A DNA stretch of 22,365 nt from an uncultured Eubacteriales bacterium (GCA_900548125.1 URJN01000002.1:1-22365), one strand, 5' to 3'; numbered from the stretch's first letter, positions 1 through 7,438 are shown. Program-made: numbers and translations. Notes: generated by a model not told the origin, from the letters alone.

Positions 1-1
1 A

Positions 2-577
2 ACCATCGTACACGACATGACGAGGCCGGGGCATCCGATTCTGGCGATTTTCAACGGCACGGTGATGGGGCGCGAGGTCGGCTCGACGGCGGATATCTTC
101 GGCGATATCGGCGATTACGACGAAAGCATCTATCAGAATAAGGATTACATCAATCAGCTGGTGCTTTCCCGCGACGGGCGGACGCTCAAAAGCACGACCT
201 TCAACATCGTCGGCGAGGATTATCACTTCGCGCTGGGCATCAATATGGACATCACGAATATGGTGCGTGCCGGACAGATGATCAGCGAATTGACGGCGAC
301 CAGCGGCGAGCTTCAGCAGACGCTCATGCAGGACGCCAGAAGCCAGCTGGAGGAGCTTTTGCGCGAGTGCATCAGTGCTGTCGGCAAGGAGCCGGACGCG
401 ATGAAAAAGACCGACCGCATGCGCATCATCCGCATGCTCTACAAGCGGCGGGCGTTCACCTATCAGAAATCGGTAGCAATCGTCGCCGAGCGTTTGAATG
501 TTTCGCGCTACACGGTCTACAAGTACATGCACGAGCTGGAGGAAGCGGAAGCGGCGGGCAGCCTGGTGCAGGATTAA
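2..577 (+). CDS. YheO/DauR-like transcriptional regulator, 5' end cut off by the window
   Basis: The frame is open from base 2 and the protein continues upstream of the window, so the ATG at 17 is probably internal (TIVHDM precedes it). About 190 residues are visible. The first two thirds match a YheO-type PAS-like domain (GREVGSTADIFGDIG, then GEDYHFALGINMDIT). The C-terminal third matches the YheO-type helix-turn-helix (KTDRMRIIRMLYKRRAF, then VAERLNVSRYTVYKYMHEL, the recognition-helix region). In the family the best-known member, E. coli DauR, represses a D-amino-acid catabolic operon; the ligand here is unknown. The gene ends with TAA at 577, and a double-hairpin repeat begins about 7 bases later. 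Family assignment is firm; function beyond DNA-binding regulator is not shown. The missing N-terminus should be a few tens of residues. Confidence 0.88.
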   Translation, partial: TIVHDMTRPGHPILAIFNGTVMGREVGSTADIFGDIGDYDESIYQNKDYINQLVLSRDGRTLKSTTFNIVGEDYHFALGINMDITNMVRAGQMISELTATSGELQQTLMQDARSQLEELLRECISAVGKEPDAMKKTDRMRIIRMLYKRRAFTYQKSVAIVAERLNVSRYTVYKYMHELEEAEAAGSLVQD

Positions 578-583
578 GAGAAC

Positions 584-642
584 GAGGGGTTACGGTTGGG
601 GCTTTGCCCCAAACCCCACCAAGAACCTGAGGTTCCTGGATT
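584..642 (+). repeat. Double-hairpin repeat, copy C (3' of the YheO-like gene)
   Basis: In the sense of the upstream gene it reads as a hairpin GGGGC-TTT-GCCCC (599-611), a short CCCC-containing spacer, then a second hairpin around AAGAACCTGAGGTTCCT. Its reverse complement aligns with copies A (17101-17160) and B (18147-18204) and with degenerate copy D (781-835). It starts 7 bases after the stop codon of the YheO-like gene. Confidence 0.75.
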
Positions 643-650
643 GCCCGATT

Positions 651-673
651 CATGTATCACTGCGTGATACATG
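651..673. repeat. Perfect 10-bp inverted repeat
   Basis: CATGTATCAC at 651-660 and GTGATACATG at 664-673 are exact reverse complements around a 3-base TGC centre. No U-tract follows, so it is not a typical intrinsic terminator. It may be a protein-binding dyad or an RNA hairpin. It lies between repeat copy C and the terminator at 696-737. Confidence 0.7.
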
Positions 674-691
674 GCAGAATTGAGTGTTTGT

Positions 692-740
692 ACAAAAAAG
701 CAACTTGCAGAATTTCGATCCTCTGCAAGTTGCTTTTGGT
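692..740. terminator. Bidirectional intrinsic terminator between the YheO-like and LacI-like genes
   Basis: A perfect 15-bp stem (696-710 with 723-737) encloses a 12-base loop. The + strand continues TTTTGGTTT, and the - strand has six T residues after the stem (complement of 694-699). It can therefore end both the + YheO-like transcript and the - LacI transcript, which converge here. Confidence 0.88.
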
Positions 741-780
741 TTATCAGCCTTTGGTTCTGCAACGTGGTAAAGAAAGAATA

Positions 781-835
781 TGAAAGATGCAGGAAACTCA
801 GTTCCCTGACGGGGTCTGGGGCGGCGCACCGGTCG
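781..835 (-). repeat. Double-hairpin repeat, degenerate copy D, overlapping the LacI 3' end
   Basis: The + strand contains GATGCAGGAAACTCAGTTCC, then CGGGGTCTGGGGCGGCGC. This matches the consensus of copies A and B (GTGCAGGGAACGACGTTCCC, then GGGGTATGGGGCAAAGCC) with several substitutions. On the coding (-) strand it provides the last codons of the LacI gene and its TGA stop, which falls in the loop of the second hairpin. Confidence 0.65.
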
Positions 836-1829
836 TTCCCCTAACCACAAGATGCACAGGCAGGTTGAAATCCTTTGGTTCTGGCGATTGTCCGGCAATC
901 AAATCAAAGACCGCCTCTGCCGCGCGGCGTCCCTTTGCGATGCCGTCCTGATGGATGGTCGTCAGCGGCGGATAGGTCATGCGCGCAATATCCACATCGT
1001 CAAACCCGACGATGGAAACATCTTCTGGAATGCGTGCGCCGCCTTCGCGCAGACCTGCCATAATGGAGGCGGCATATTGGTCGCCGCTGACACAGATGCC
1101 GGTAAAATCCTTCCGCGCGGCGAGCTGACGCCCCAGCGCAATGCCTCGTTCTGCGTTGAAGGGGTGAAGATTGTTGATGAGAAAATCCGGTCGTGGCGTG
1201 ATGCCCGCTTCGCGCAGCGCGTCGCAGTAGCCCATATAACGCTGATCGTTGTTCATGAAGCCGCGGTGAACCGCACCGATGAACAGAATATCCCGATGTC
1301 CGAGGGAGAGCAGGTGCTGCGCGGCGAGATAACCGCCCTTGCGGTCCTCGGCGCGAACCTGAATCAGCGTCGGGTCCTCCAGATAGGTGTTGATGGTTAC
1401 GCAGGGCTTGCCCTGCTTTTTGACGAAATCGACCAGACTCTGCGGCACGCGATCTTTGAAAATCACGCCGTCCGGATTCCAGTTGTTGAGCATCAGGCGA
1501 AGCACGTCCTCGTCTGTTCCGCGGCGCATCATCAGGAAATACCCGTGGTCGGTCACGACGCCCTCAAGTCCGGAGAGCAGCACGCCCGCGAAGCCGTTTC
1601 CCGCGTAGGTTTCCTGCGGGCTGTGGGTATCGACAAAGGCGATGATGCGGGAGGAATGGCTGACCAGCGCGCGGGCAGACATATTGGGAACATAGTGAAG
1701 CTCCTGAATGGCATCCAGAATTTTCTGAACGGTCTGCGGGGAAACACGCTCATAGTTGCCGTGGACGACATTTGAAACCGTTGTCAGGCTGACGCCGACG
1801 CGATTAGCGATATCCTTCATGGTTGCCAT
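798..1829 (-). CDS. LacI/GalR-family transcriptional regulator
   Basis: A 343-residue DNA-binding regulator. The N-terminal LacI helix-turn-helix spans residues 4-24 (MKDIANRVGVSLTTVSNVV), followed by a hinge region and a periplasmic-binding-protein-like sensor domain that should bind a sugar or related small molecule. The start at 1829 is supported by AGGAG 8-9 bases upstream; the ATG three codons in is too close to that site. The body ends normally near LVVRGTT, but ten further residues (GAPPQTPSGN) are encoded by a degenerate copy of the double-hairpin repeat. The gene has its own promoter (1872-1900) and a bidirectional terminator downstream. No sugar operon is adjacent, so the regulon is unknown; the ABC/MATE operon on the same strand is separated by about 330 bp. 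Confidence 0.95.
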   Translation of the reverse strand: MATMKDIANRVGVSLTTVSNVVHGNYERVSPQTVQKILDAIQELHYVPNMSARALVSHSSRIIAFVDTHSPQETYAGNGFAGVLLSGLEGVVTDHGYFLMMRRGTDEDVLRLMLNNWNPDGVIFKDRVPQSLVDFVKKQGKPCVTINTYLEDPTLIQVRAEDRKGGYLAAQHLLSLGHRDILFIGAVHRGFMNNDQRYMGYCDALREAGITPRPDFLINNLHPFNAERGIALGRQLAARKDFTGICVSGDQYAASIMAGLREGGARIPEDVSIVGFDDVDIARMTYPPLTTIHQDGIAKGRRAAEAVFDLIAGQSPEPKDFNLPVHLVVRGTTGAPPQTPSGN

Positions 1830-1871
1830 AGGCGTATCTCCTTTTATAGCGAGCGATAATCTGATAAGTTC

Positions 1872-1900
1872 ATTATAGCATGTTAAACGCTAAACTGCAA
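1872..1900 (-). promoter_or_regulatory. Promoter of the LacI-family gene
   Basis: On the - strand: TTGCAG (complement of 1895-1900), a 17-base spacer, then TATAAT (complement of 1872-1877). The -10 lies about 43 bases before the start codon. The spacer holds TAGC-(9)-GCTA dyad symmetry, which could be an operator for autoregulation; that is inference only. Confidence 0.8.
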
Positions 1901-1910
1901 TGTAAGAAAG

Positions 1911-1976
1911 AACCGTCCATCCGAGCGGCGTTTTCCGGCGGTTATCCGGAAAGCGTGCGGATGGACGGTTTTTTTG
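1911..1976. terminator. Long nested inverted repeat, probable terminator
   Basis: A 13-bp perfect outer stem (AACCGTCCATCCG at 1911-1923 with 1958-1970) encloses a second 7-bp stem (1932-1938 with 1946-1952). The + strand ends in a T-run (1969-1975). The - strand is followed by a weaker T-rich stretch, TTCTTTCTT. It lies between the end of the ABC transporter gene and the LacI promoter, so insulating the LacI promoter from operon read-through is the likely job. No + strand gene that it could terminate is visible. Confidence 0.65.
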
Positions 1977-1991
1977 TCAACGTATAGGAAA

Positions 1992-2177
1992 TTGCATAAA
2001 ATCGCCCGCGTGAGCAAGGCTTTCAAATCTTGCGGACTGCGGCGGAAGTGAGGGCAGGCTCAGCCCGCTTTAACCCATGAGATTTTGCACGAAAACGCCC
2101 GCGTGAGCAAGACTTTGATGTGTGGCGGACTGCGGCGGAAGTGAAGGCGGGCTCAGCCCGCTTATTCCATGGTTTCT
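1992..2177. repeat. Two tandem copies of a ~93-bp unit overlapping the ABC gene 3' end
   Basis: Unit 1 (about 1992-2084) and unit 2 (about 2085-2177) are closely similar. Shared blocks include CGCCCGCGTGAGCAAG, GCGGACTGCGGCGGAAGTGA and GGCTCAGCCCGCTT. Unit 2 includes the stop codon of the ABC transporter gene (2162-2164), and unit 1 carries a matching ATG-GGT-TAA on the - strand, so the duplication copied the last codons and stop. Each unit has a GCGGGC-TGA-GCCCGC hairpin (imperfect in unit 1) just after the stop on the coding strand. Confidence 0.85.
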
Positions 2178-3955
2178 CCGCTCAGACTTGCGCCGGCAGC
2201 AAGCTCGGCGTAAATGCCGCCCTGCCTGACCAGCTGCGCATGCGTGCCTTTTTCAAGAATCCCGTGTTCGCCGACCACGACGATTTCATCCGCGTTCTTG
2301 ATGGTGGAAAGACGGTGCGCGATGACCAGCGTTGTGCGTCCCTTCGCCAGACGATCAAACGCCGCTTGAATCTTGCGCTCGGTCGCCGTATCCAGTGCGC
2401 TCGTCGCTTCGTCGAGAATCAGCACGCGCGGATTTTTCAGGAAGATGCGCGCGATGGAAACGCGCTGCTTCTGTCCGCCGGAGAGCATGATGCCGCGCTC
2501 GCCGACGATGGTTTCGTAGCCGTCCGGCATCGCCATGATGTCGTCGTGAATCTCCGCCATCTTTGCCGCTTCGACGACTTCTTCCATCGTTGCGGACGGT
2601 CTGCCGTATCGAATGTTGTCCAGAATCGTACCGGCAAAGAGGAAAACATCCTGCTGAACGATGCCGATGTTGCTGCGCAGGTCGGCGAGCTTAATCTTTC
2701 GGATATCCGTGCCGTCGAGCGCAATGCTGCCGGAGGAGATTTCGTAGAAGCGCGGAATGAGCTGACAGAGCGTCGATTTGCCGCCGCCGCTCTGACCGAC
2801 CAGCGCCAGCATTTCGCCGGGCTTGATATGCAGGTTGATGTGGGAAAGCACGTCGCCCTTACCTTCGTCATAGGCAAAGGATACATCCTTGAACTCGATA
2901 TCGCCGTCTACATGGTCAAGCGAGACGGCGTCCGGCGCATCGACGATGTCCGGATCCTCGTGCATGATGGCGCGGAAACGCTGGAAGCCCGCCATGCCCT
3001 GCGTGAACTGCTCGGTGAACTGCGTCAGCTTGCGAATCGGGCTTTGTACGCTGGCGACATACATGTTGAACGTGACCAGCGTGGCGATATCCATCTTGTT
3101 TTTCATGATGAGGTAGCTGCCGACGCAGATGACCGACAGGCTCATCAGGTTCATCATAAGCTCTGTACCAGAGAAGAAGCCCGCCATCACGCGGTAATAG
3201 CCCTGCTTTGCGCCGACATACTCGTTGGTGCAGTGGGAGAACTTGTCGATTTCTTCATCCTCATTGCCAAAAGCCTTGGCGACGCGGATGCCGGAAATCG
3301 AGCTTTCAATTTCCGCGTTAATGCCCGCCGTGCGGCGTTTGACCTCGCGGGAAACCTTCATCATGTTGCGGCGGCGCGTGGCGACGAAGATGACAATCAG
3401 CGGCACGGCAATCATCAACACGAGAGCAAGCGTTTTCTGGATTCGCCAGAGGATGATGAACGAACCGGTCAGCGTGACCAGCGATATGAACAAATCTTCG
3501 GGACCGTGGTGCGCCAGCTCGGTGATGTCAAACAAATCCGTCGTCACGCGGGACATGAGCAGACCCGTTCGATTCTTGTCGTAGAAGCTGAAGCCCAGCT
3601 TCTGCATATGCGCAAAGATTGCCGCGCGCATATCCGCCTCGATGTGAACGCCCGTCAGGTGTCCCAGATAGGTGACAATCCATTGGGCAAGCGTGCGCAG
3701 GATGAACAGACCCAGCATCGCAAGCATCATGAGGATGAACGTGCGCAGAGCCTGATTGGGAATATAATCGTAAAGCACCTTGCGCGTCACGACGGGGAAG
3801 GTGATATCCACCAGCGCGATGATGAGCGCACAGAGCATGTCCAGCAGGAACATGCCCATGTGCGGCTTGTAGAACGCGGCAAATTCACGCAGTGCGCCGC
3901 GCTTGGGGGCTGCCTTTTCCTCAAAGGCAGAGAGCGTTTCTTTGTTGTCTTTCAT
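2162..3955 (-). CDS. ABC exporter half-transporter (fused permease and ATPase)
   Basis: A 597-residue type I ABC exporter of the MsbA/MdlB/LmrA kind. An N-terminal membrane domain (about residues 30-330) carries hydrophobic helices such as MGMFLLDMLCALIIALVDI. The nucleotide-binding domain follows, with Walker A GQSGGGKST (K393), Q-loop Q434-Q435, signature LSGGQKQR (491-498), Walker B VLILDE with catalytic Glu 516, D-loop SALD and H-loop His 547. All ATPase residues are present, so it should be active, presumably as a homodimer because no second half-transporter is adjacent. The start has an AGGAG seven bases upstream. It follows the MATE gene by 41 bases with no visible terminator, so it is probably the last gene of a four-gene run. 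The substrate is not predictable. The 3' end lies in a tandem duplication. Confidence 0.96.
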   Translation of the reverse strand: MKDNKETLSAFEEKAAPKRGALREFAAFYKPHMGMFLLDMLCALIIALVDITFPVVTRKVLYDYIPNQALRTFILMMLAMLGLFILRTLAQWIVTYLGHLTGVHIEADMRAAIFAHMQKLGFSFYDKNRTGLLMSRVTTDLFDITELAHHGPEDLFISLVTLTGSFIILWRIQKTLALVLMIAVPLIVIFVATRRRNMMKVSREVKRRTAGINAEIESSISGIRVAKAFGNEDEEIDKFSHCTNEYVGAKQGYYRVMAGFFSGTELMMNLMSLSVICVGSYLIMKNKMDIATLVTFNMYVASVQSPIRKLTQFTEQFTQGMAGFQRFRAIMHEDPDIVDAPDAVSLDHVDGDIEFKDVSFAYDEGKGDVLSHINLHIKPGEMLALVGQSGGGKSTLCQLIPRFYEISSGSIALDGTDIRKIKLADLRSNIGIVQQDVFLFAGTILDNIRYGRPSATMEEVVEAAKMAEIHDDIMAMPDGYETIVGERGIMLSGGQKQRVSIARIFLKNPRVLILDEATSALDTATERKIQAAFDRLAKGRTTLVIAHRLSTIKNADEIVVVGEHGILEKGTHAQLVRQGGIYAELAAGASLSGETME

Positions 3956-3996
3956 GGCGATGCTCCTGTCTGATGATAATCAAAACACCGATGTCC

Positions 3997-5343
3997 TTAA
4001 ATCACCGGGCGTATCCATTTGCCGGAACGCATGTGCGTGATGTAGGCGATGCACTTGAAAACGTCTTCGGACAAATACATGATGAGATACGTCATCGGCA
4101 CGCTCAGGCGGAAAACAAGACCCGCCGCCGCTGTCACGGGCAGACCGATGAGATACAGCGTGATGCAGTCAATCACCAGCCCATAGCGCGTATCGCCGCC
4201 TGCGCGGAAAACACCCATGACGAGTATGGCCGGAATGTTGCGCAGTGTCATCTCAAAGGCGTAAATGGTCAGCACGGAGAGCGCATCCTCGCGAACCGCC
4301 TGCGATATGCCGAAGAGCGAGAGCAGCGGCTCGCGAAGCAGCAGCATCGCCGCGCCGGACACAACGGAAATGCCGATGACCAGCTCGACGTGGCGGCGGG
4401 CGCAGAGCTTTGCCAGCGGAATATCGCCCCTGCCGATATAGCCGCCAATCATCACCGCGCAGGAGGAGCAAAGCCCCATGACCGCGACGCTCATCAGCTC
4501 TTCAATCGTGCGGACAACCGTAATGGACGCATACGCACCGGTTCCCATGTGACCGTAGACCGAGCTGTACATCAGGTTACCCAATGCCCACATGGTTTCG
4601 TTGAGCATTGCAGGCGTGCTGACGACGGCAAAATCGCGGATGAAGCTGCCGGTGATGCCGCGCAGCGCGCTCAAACCCGTCCGCAGAAGCGTCTTTTTCG
4701 CCAGTCCTGCGCCGTAAACGACCAGCGCGTTGACGATGGCGGAAATCAGCGATGCAATCGCCGCGCCCTGTACGCCCAGCGCGGGGAAGCCGCACAGACC
4801 GAAGATGAGCAGCGCGTTGAGGATGACGTTTACCGCAACGGAGACCAGCGATCCGGCAAACGGTATTATGACGTTGCCCGTGCTTTGCAGCAGTGTGCCG
4901 CCGCCGCGCGTCAGCGCGAGGAACGGGTAGCTGATGGCGATGATGCGCAGATAGGACGCGCCCAGCGCAATCGTTTCCGCATCGGAGGAGAACAGGCGGA
5001 CGACCGCCTCCGGAAACAGCAGAGCGATGAGCATGAACAGCGCGGACGCAATCTGCGTGCCGACGGTCATCAAGCCGTATGTCCGATGGATGCCCGCGGT
5101 ATCGTCCGCACCGTAATACTGCGCGATGAACACGGACGCGCCGCTTGCAAAGCCAAAAAAGACGATGGTTAAAAACCACGTCCATTTTCCCGCCATGCCG
5201 ACCGCTGCCAGCGGCATATCGCCCAATACGCCGATCATCAGCGTGTCAATCAGCGTAAAGGAGGACGCCAGCAGGTTTTGCAGCGTAACGGGAATGGCGA
5301 TGGAAAGAAGTGTTCGGGTAAAACCGGGAGGTGTTTTTTTCAT
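3997..5343 (-). CDS. MATE-family multidrug/cation antiporter
   Basis: A 448-residue polytopic membrane protein of normal MATE length with two MatE repeats. The first half contains LIDTLMIGVLGDMPLAAVG and FGFASGASVFIAQYYGADD; the second half repeats the pattern (AMLNETMWALGNLMYSSVYG, SSCAVMIGGYIGRGD). The family exports organic cations, drugs or metabolites in exchange for Na+ or H+. An in-frame TTG at 5361 would lengthen it, but the ATG at 5343 has GGAG nine bases upstream and lies 4 bases after the preceding stop, so that start is preferred. It sits directly behind the two deacylase-like genes and 41 bases before the ABC exporter, which suggests co-transcription. The substrate is unknown. 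Confidence 0.94.
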   Translation of the reverse strand: MKKTPPGFTRTLLSIAIPVTLQNLLASSFTLIDTLMIGVLGDMPLAAVGMAGKWTWFLTIVFFGFASGASVFIAQYYGADDTAGIHRTYGLMTVGTQIASALFMLIALLFPEAVVRLFSSDAETIALGASYLRIIAISYPFLALTRGGGTLLQSTGNVIIPFAGSLVSVAVNVILNALLIFGLCGFPALGVQGAAIASLISAIVNALVVYGAGLAKKTLLRTGLSALRGITGSFIRDFAVVSTPAMLNETMWALGNLMYSSVYGHMGTGAYASITVVRTIEELMSVAVMGLCSSCAVMIGGYIGRGDIPLAKLCARRHVELVIGISVVSGAAMLLLREPLLSLFGISQAVREDALSVLTIYAFEMTLRNIPAILVMGVFRAGGDTRYGLVIDCITLYLIGLPVTAAAGLVFRLSVPMTYLIMYLSEDVFKCIAYITHMRSGKWIRPVI

Positions 5344-5347
5344 AGCT

Positions 5348-6277
5348 TTATGCTCCGGCAAGAACCTGAAAAACAGGACTGTGCTCTGTAACGAAGGGTC
5401 CGTCCTGCATGAAGAAGAGCATCCCCGTCACGGGGGTTTTCAGCACTTCGCGGACAGAGCCGTCGCAGGGATTGATGACGAAGGCGAGCTGCTCCCCACG
5501 GCGGACATGCGCTCCCGCGAACTTGACCCGACGCAGAAGCCCCGCGCTGGTCGCGGAAACAGAGGTCATGTCCTCGTTGGTGATGATGGTTGAGGAATGA
5601 CCGGGTGCGGTTTCGCTTCGGATGACACCGCGGCTGTTGAGGAAGCGGATGATGGAGCGGAGCGTCTGGTCGGCGGCAGCTTCGTCGATTTCGCGGGTCT
5701 TGCCGGCGTAAAGAGAATAGGCCTGCGTGCCGCAGAGCTGCCACGCATAGTTGAGGGTCGTCTGGTCATAGTTGCGCGGGGCGCGCACATAGACATAGGG
5801 AAGACCGAACTCGCAGCCCAGCTCAGGGTTTTGCCTGCCGGTGTCCATCATGCGCACATGCGGAATGAACGAGCCGGGCTGATAGAAGCTGGTCAGCTGC
5901 ACGCCATAGCGGTAATTCTTGAGCCGTTCGAGCAGCGCACCGGCGATTCGCTCGGTCGTCGAGCCGGTGGGATCGCCGGGGAAACGGCGGTTGATATCCA
6001 TATTTTCCGGTTCCCACAGGCGGGAGCCTTCGTTCATGGATGCGCCGATGGCGGTCGGAACGACCATCACGCTTTTTCCGGGCTGAATGCCGCCCGTCTT
6101 TTCGACCTCGCGCAGGAAGGAGACCAGCCGTGCGCAGACATACAGCTGCTGCACCTCGTCGCCGCGCAGCGCACCGACGACGGCGCAGGTCTTTTCGCCC
6201 TTGCCAAAGCGATACGCCATGATGTTCATGTCATCCCGAAAGTAGGACGAAACGGTGAACAGGATATCCTTTTTCAT
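5348..6277 (-). CDS. Aspartoacylase/succinylglutamate desuccinylase-like protein lacking zinc ligands (possible pseudoenzyme)
   Basis: A 309-residue protein whose fold signature matches the AstE/AspA branch of the M14 zinc carboxypeptidase-like family and its upstream neighbour. The substrate-binding block is kept (NMDINRRFPGDP, residues 92-103), as is the C-terminal barrel-sandwich-like domain. The zinc motif HGDE of the neighbour is RGDE here (Arg38 for the first His; Glu41 kept), and the DIHAS ligand block aligns with QLTSF (Thr129 for the second His). Two of three zinc ligands are therefore absent, and hydrolysis by the usual mechanism is unlikely. The start at 6277 has AGGAG five bases upstream and overlaps the previous stop as ATGA; an open frame further upstream is the shadow of that gene. 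It may regulate or pair with the intact paralogue. Confidence 0.85.
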   Translation of the reverse strand: MKKDILFTVSSYFRDDMNIMAYRFGKGEKTCAVVGALRGDEVQQLYVCARLVSFLREVEKTGGIQPGKSVMVVPTAIGASMNEGSRLWEPENMDINRRFPGDPTGSTTERIAGALLERLKNYRYGVQLTSFYQPGSFIPHVRMMDTGRQNPELGCEFGLPYVYVRAPRNYDQTTLNYAWQLCGTQAYSLYAGKTREIDEAAADQTLRSIIRFLNSRGVIRSETAPGHSSTIITNEDMTSVSATSAGLLRRVKFAGAHVRRGEQLAFVINPCDGSVREVLKTPVTGMLFFMQDGPFVTEHSPVFQVLAGA

Positions 6278-7230
6278 GCCTGCTCCTTTCTGATGCGCGC
6301 GATGAGCGTGCCCGGATAAACTGCCGAATAGCTTCTCTGGCTGAATACAAGCCCGTCGCAGGGAGCCTTGATTTCCTCGCGGGCGACGCCTTCCAGCGCG
6401 TCGATGACCGTACCCAGCACCTGACCTGCCTGAACATGCGTGCCGAGGAAATCCTCCGGCACATAGACGCCCGGATATTCGCAGGCGACGCGGCAGACAT
6501 CCTCCTGAGAGAGGACGGTCGGGATGGCTTCGCTCTGCGTGGGGGCGTTCTGCGCCTCGCCTGTCCAGATGCCCATTTCCCTGAGCTTGCAGAAGATCCC
6601 CTCGACGACCATCTCGGCAATCTCCTGCGGCATGCGGCGGCGTTCGTCTGCCTCCAAAATGACTGCGTCCGTTCCGGCGTCGCAGAGCGCGCCCGTCAGC
6701 GACGCGGAGAAGGAGCCCTTGTCCGGATAGACCCAGATGAGCTGAGGGCGCAGGGCGCGGACTCGGGGAATCAGCCTGTCGGCGTCCTTCGCGCTGACGC
6801 GAACCTCGTAAAGCTCGCTCTTGTTGCGCGCGCTGGCGTGGATATCCAGAACGAGATCCGCGCCGGACATATCCTGAATAATCTGCCAGCACAGGTATTC
6901 AAGCGGCGTACCGTCCGGAGAACCGGGGAAAGCGCGGTTCATATCCAGCCGCGTAGCGGAGGGAACCATGCGGTGGGCAATATCCAGACCGAGCGGGTTG
7001 AGCATCGGATAGAAATCCACCACGCCGTTGAGTGCATTCGGGTTGGCGGCTATGCGCTGTTCAATGCGGTAGACGATGAGCTGACCCATCATTTCGTCGC
7101 CATGCGTGCCGGTTGCGATACAGACACGTCCGGCGGATGCGCCCTCCGTGGCATAGCGGCAGCGTTTGATGCCCCATCGTTCTTCAATGGGCAGCGCGAC
7201 GTCCGCGATTGTCGTCATCTCTTTATGCAA
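6274..7230 (-). CDS. Succinylglutamate desuccinylase/aspartoacylase-family zinc hydrolase
   Basis: A 318-residue M14-like hydrolase. It shows the zinc site GTHGDE (His43, Glu46) and DIHAS (His131), the substrate Asn-Arg block RLDMNRAFPGSP (94-105), and a C-terminal barrel-sandwich-like domain (about 245-318). Family members remove an acyl group from N-acyl amino acids or act on related amides; the substrate here is not fixed by the sequence. The start is decided by spacing: GAGG lies seven bases before a TTG at 7230, whereas the first ATG (7218) has no usable site. It is the first gene of the four-gene run and overlaps the ligand-depleted paralogue by 4 bases. A 43-bp dyad (7263-7305) lies in its leader. 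No clear -35/-10 pair was found upstream. Confidence 0.9.
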   Translation of the reverse strand: MHKEMTTIADVALPIEERWGIKRCRYATEGASAGRVCIATGTHGDEMMGQLIVYRIEQRIAANPNALNGVVDFYPMLNPLGLDIAHRMVPSATRLDMNRAFPGSPDGTPLEYLCWQIIQDMSGADLVLDIHASARNKSELYEVRVSAKDADRLIPRVRALRPQLIWVYPDKGSFSASLTGALCDAGTDAVILEADERRRMPQEIAEMVVEGIFCKLREMGIWTGEAQNAPTQSEAIPTVLSQEDVCRVACEYPGVYVPEDFLGTHVQAGQVLGTVIDALEGVAREEIKAPCDGLVFSQRSYSAVYPGTLIARIRKEQA

Positions 7231-7262
7231 AGCGATTCCTCACTTTCTCTTGCTTCGTGCAT

Positions 7263-7305
7263 CGGGCGGATGCTGTTTTGCATAAATTCAAAACACACCC
7301 GCCCG
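7263..7305. promoter_or_regulatory. Nested dyad in the leader between the divergent operons
   Basis: The outer arms CGGGCGG (7263-7269) and CCGCCCG (7299-7305) are exact complements. The inner arms TGTTTTG (7274-7280) and CAAAACA (7289-7295) are also exact complements, almost co-centred near 7284. It lies 33 bases upstream of the TTG start of the - strand deacylase gene and 196 bases upstream of the + strand glycosyltransferase. It could be an operator or a leader RNA hairpin; no T-run supports termination. Confidence 0.55.
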
Positions 7306-7392
7306 TTTCCTGCTATGATGCTATCACAAACAGAGGGATTTTGCAAGTGAAAGCAGGAGGATTTCCTATATGGAAAATGCGTTCTGAAGGAC

Positions 7393-7438
7393 TTGAACGA
7401 TGTTAGATATGGCTCTATACAGGAAGATATGATATAAT
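7393..7438 (+). promoter_or_regulatory. Promoter region of the glycosyltransferase-alkD operon
   Basis: Two overlapping possibilities are visible. One is TTGAAC (7393-7398), 17 bases, TATACA (7416-7421). The other is an extended -10, TG-A-TATAAT, with TATAAT at 7433-7438. Either would start transcription 50-80 bases before the ATG at 7501, whose ribosome site is AAAGGAG. Confidence 0.7.

Noticed and set aside
1849..1900. A LacI-type operator near the LacI promoter
   Set aside because: The TAGC/GCTA and TTAT/ATAA symmetries are short and lack the usual CG-centred palindrome, so only a note was kept with the promoter.
2120..3973. A 617-codon + strand open frame opposite the ABC transporter
   Set aside because: Antisense to a protein with every ABC ATPase motif; Arg/His/Asp-rich, with no ribosome site or domain.
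3892..5172. A 426-codon + strand open frame opposite the MATE gene
   Set aside because: Same shadow effect; the MATE protein on the other strand is well supported.
6278..6892. N-terminal extension of the second deacylase-like gene to 6892
   Set aside because: The added residues are an Arg/Gly/Ser-rich shadow of the upstream hydrolase; the ATG at 6277 has a ribosome site and the usual 4-base overlap.
7347..7406. A short leader peptide with AGGAGG at 7355-7360 (ATG 7370, five codons; or GTG 7347, about 20 codons)
   Set aside because: It lies mostly upstream of the likely promoter elements (7393-7438), so it is probably not on the glycosyltransferase mRNA; no other support.
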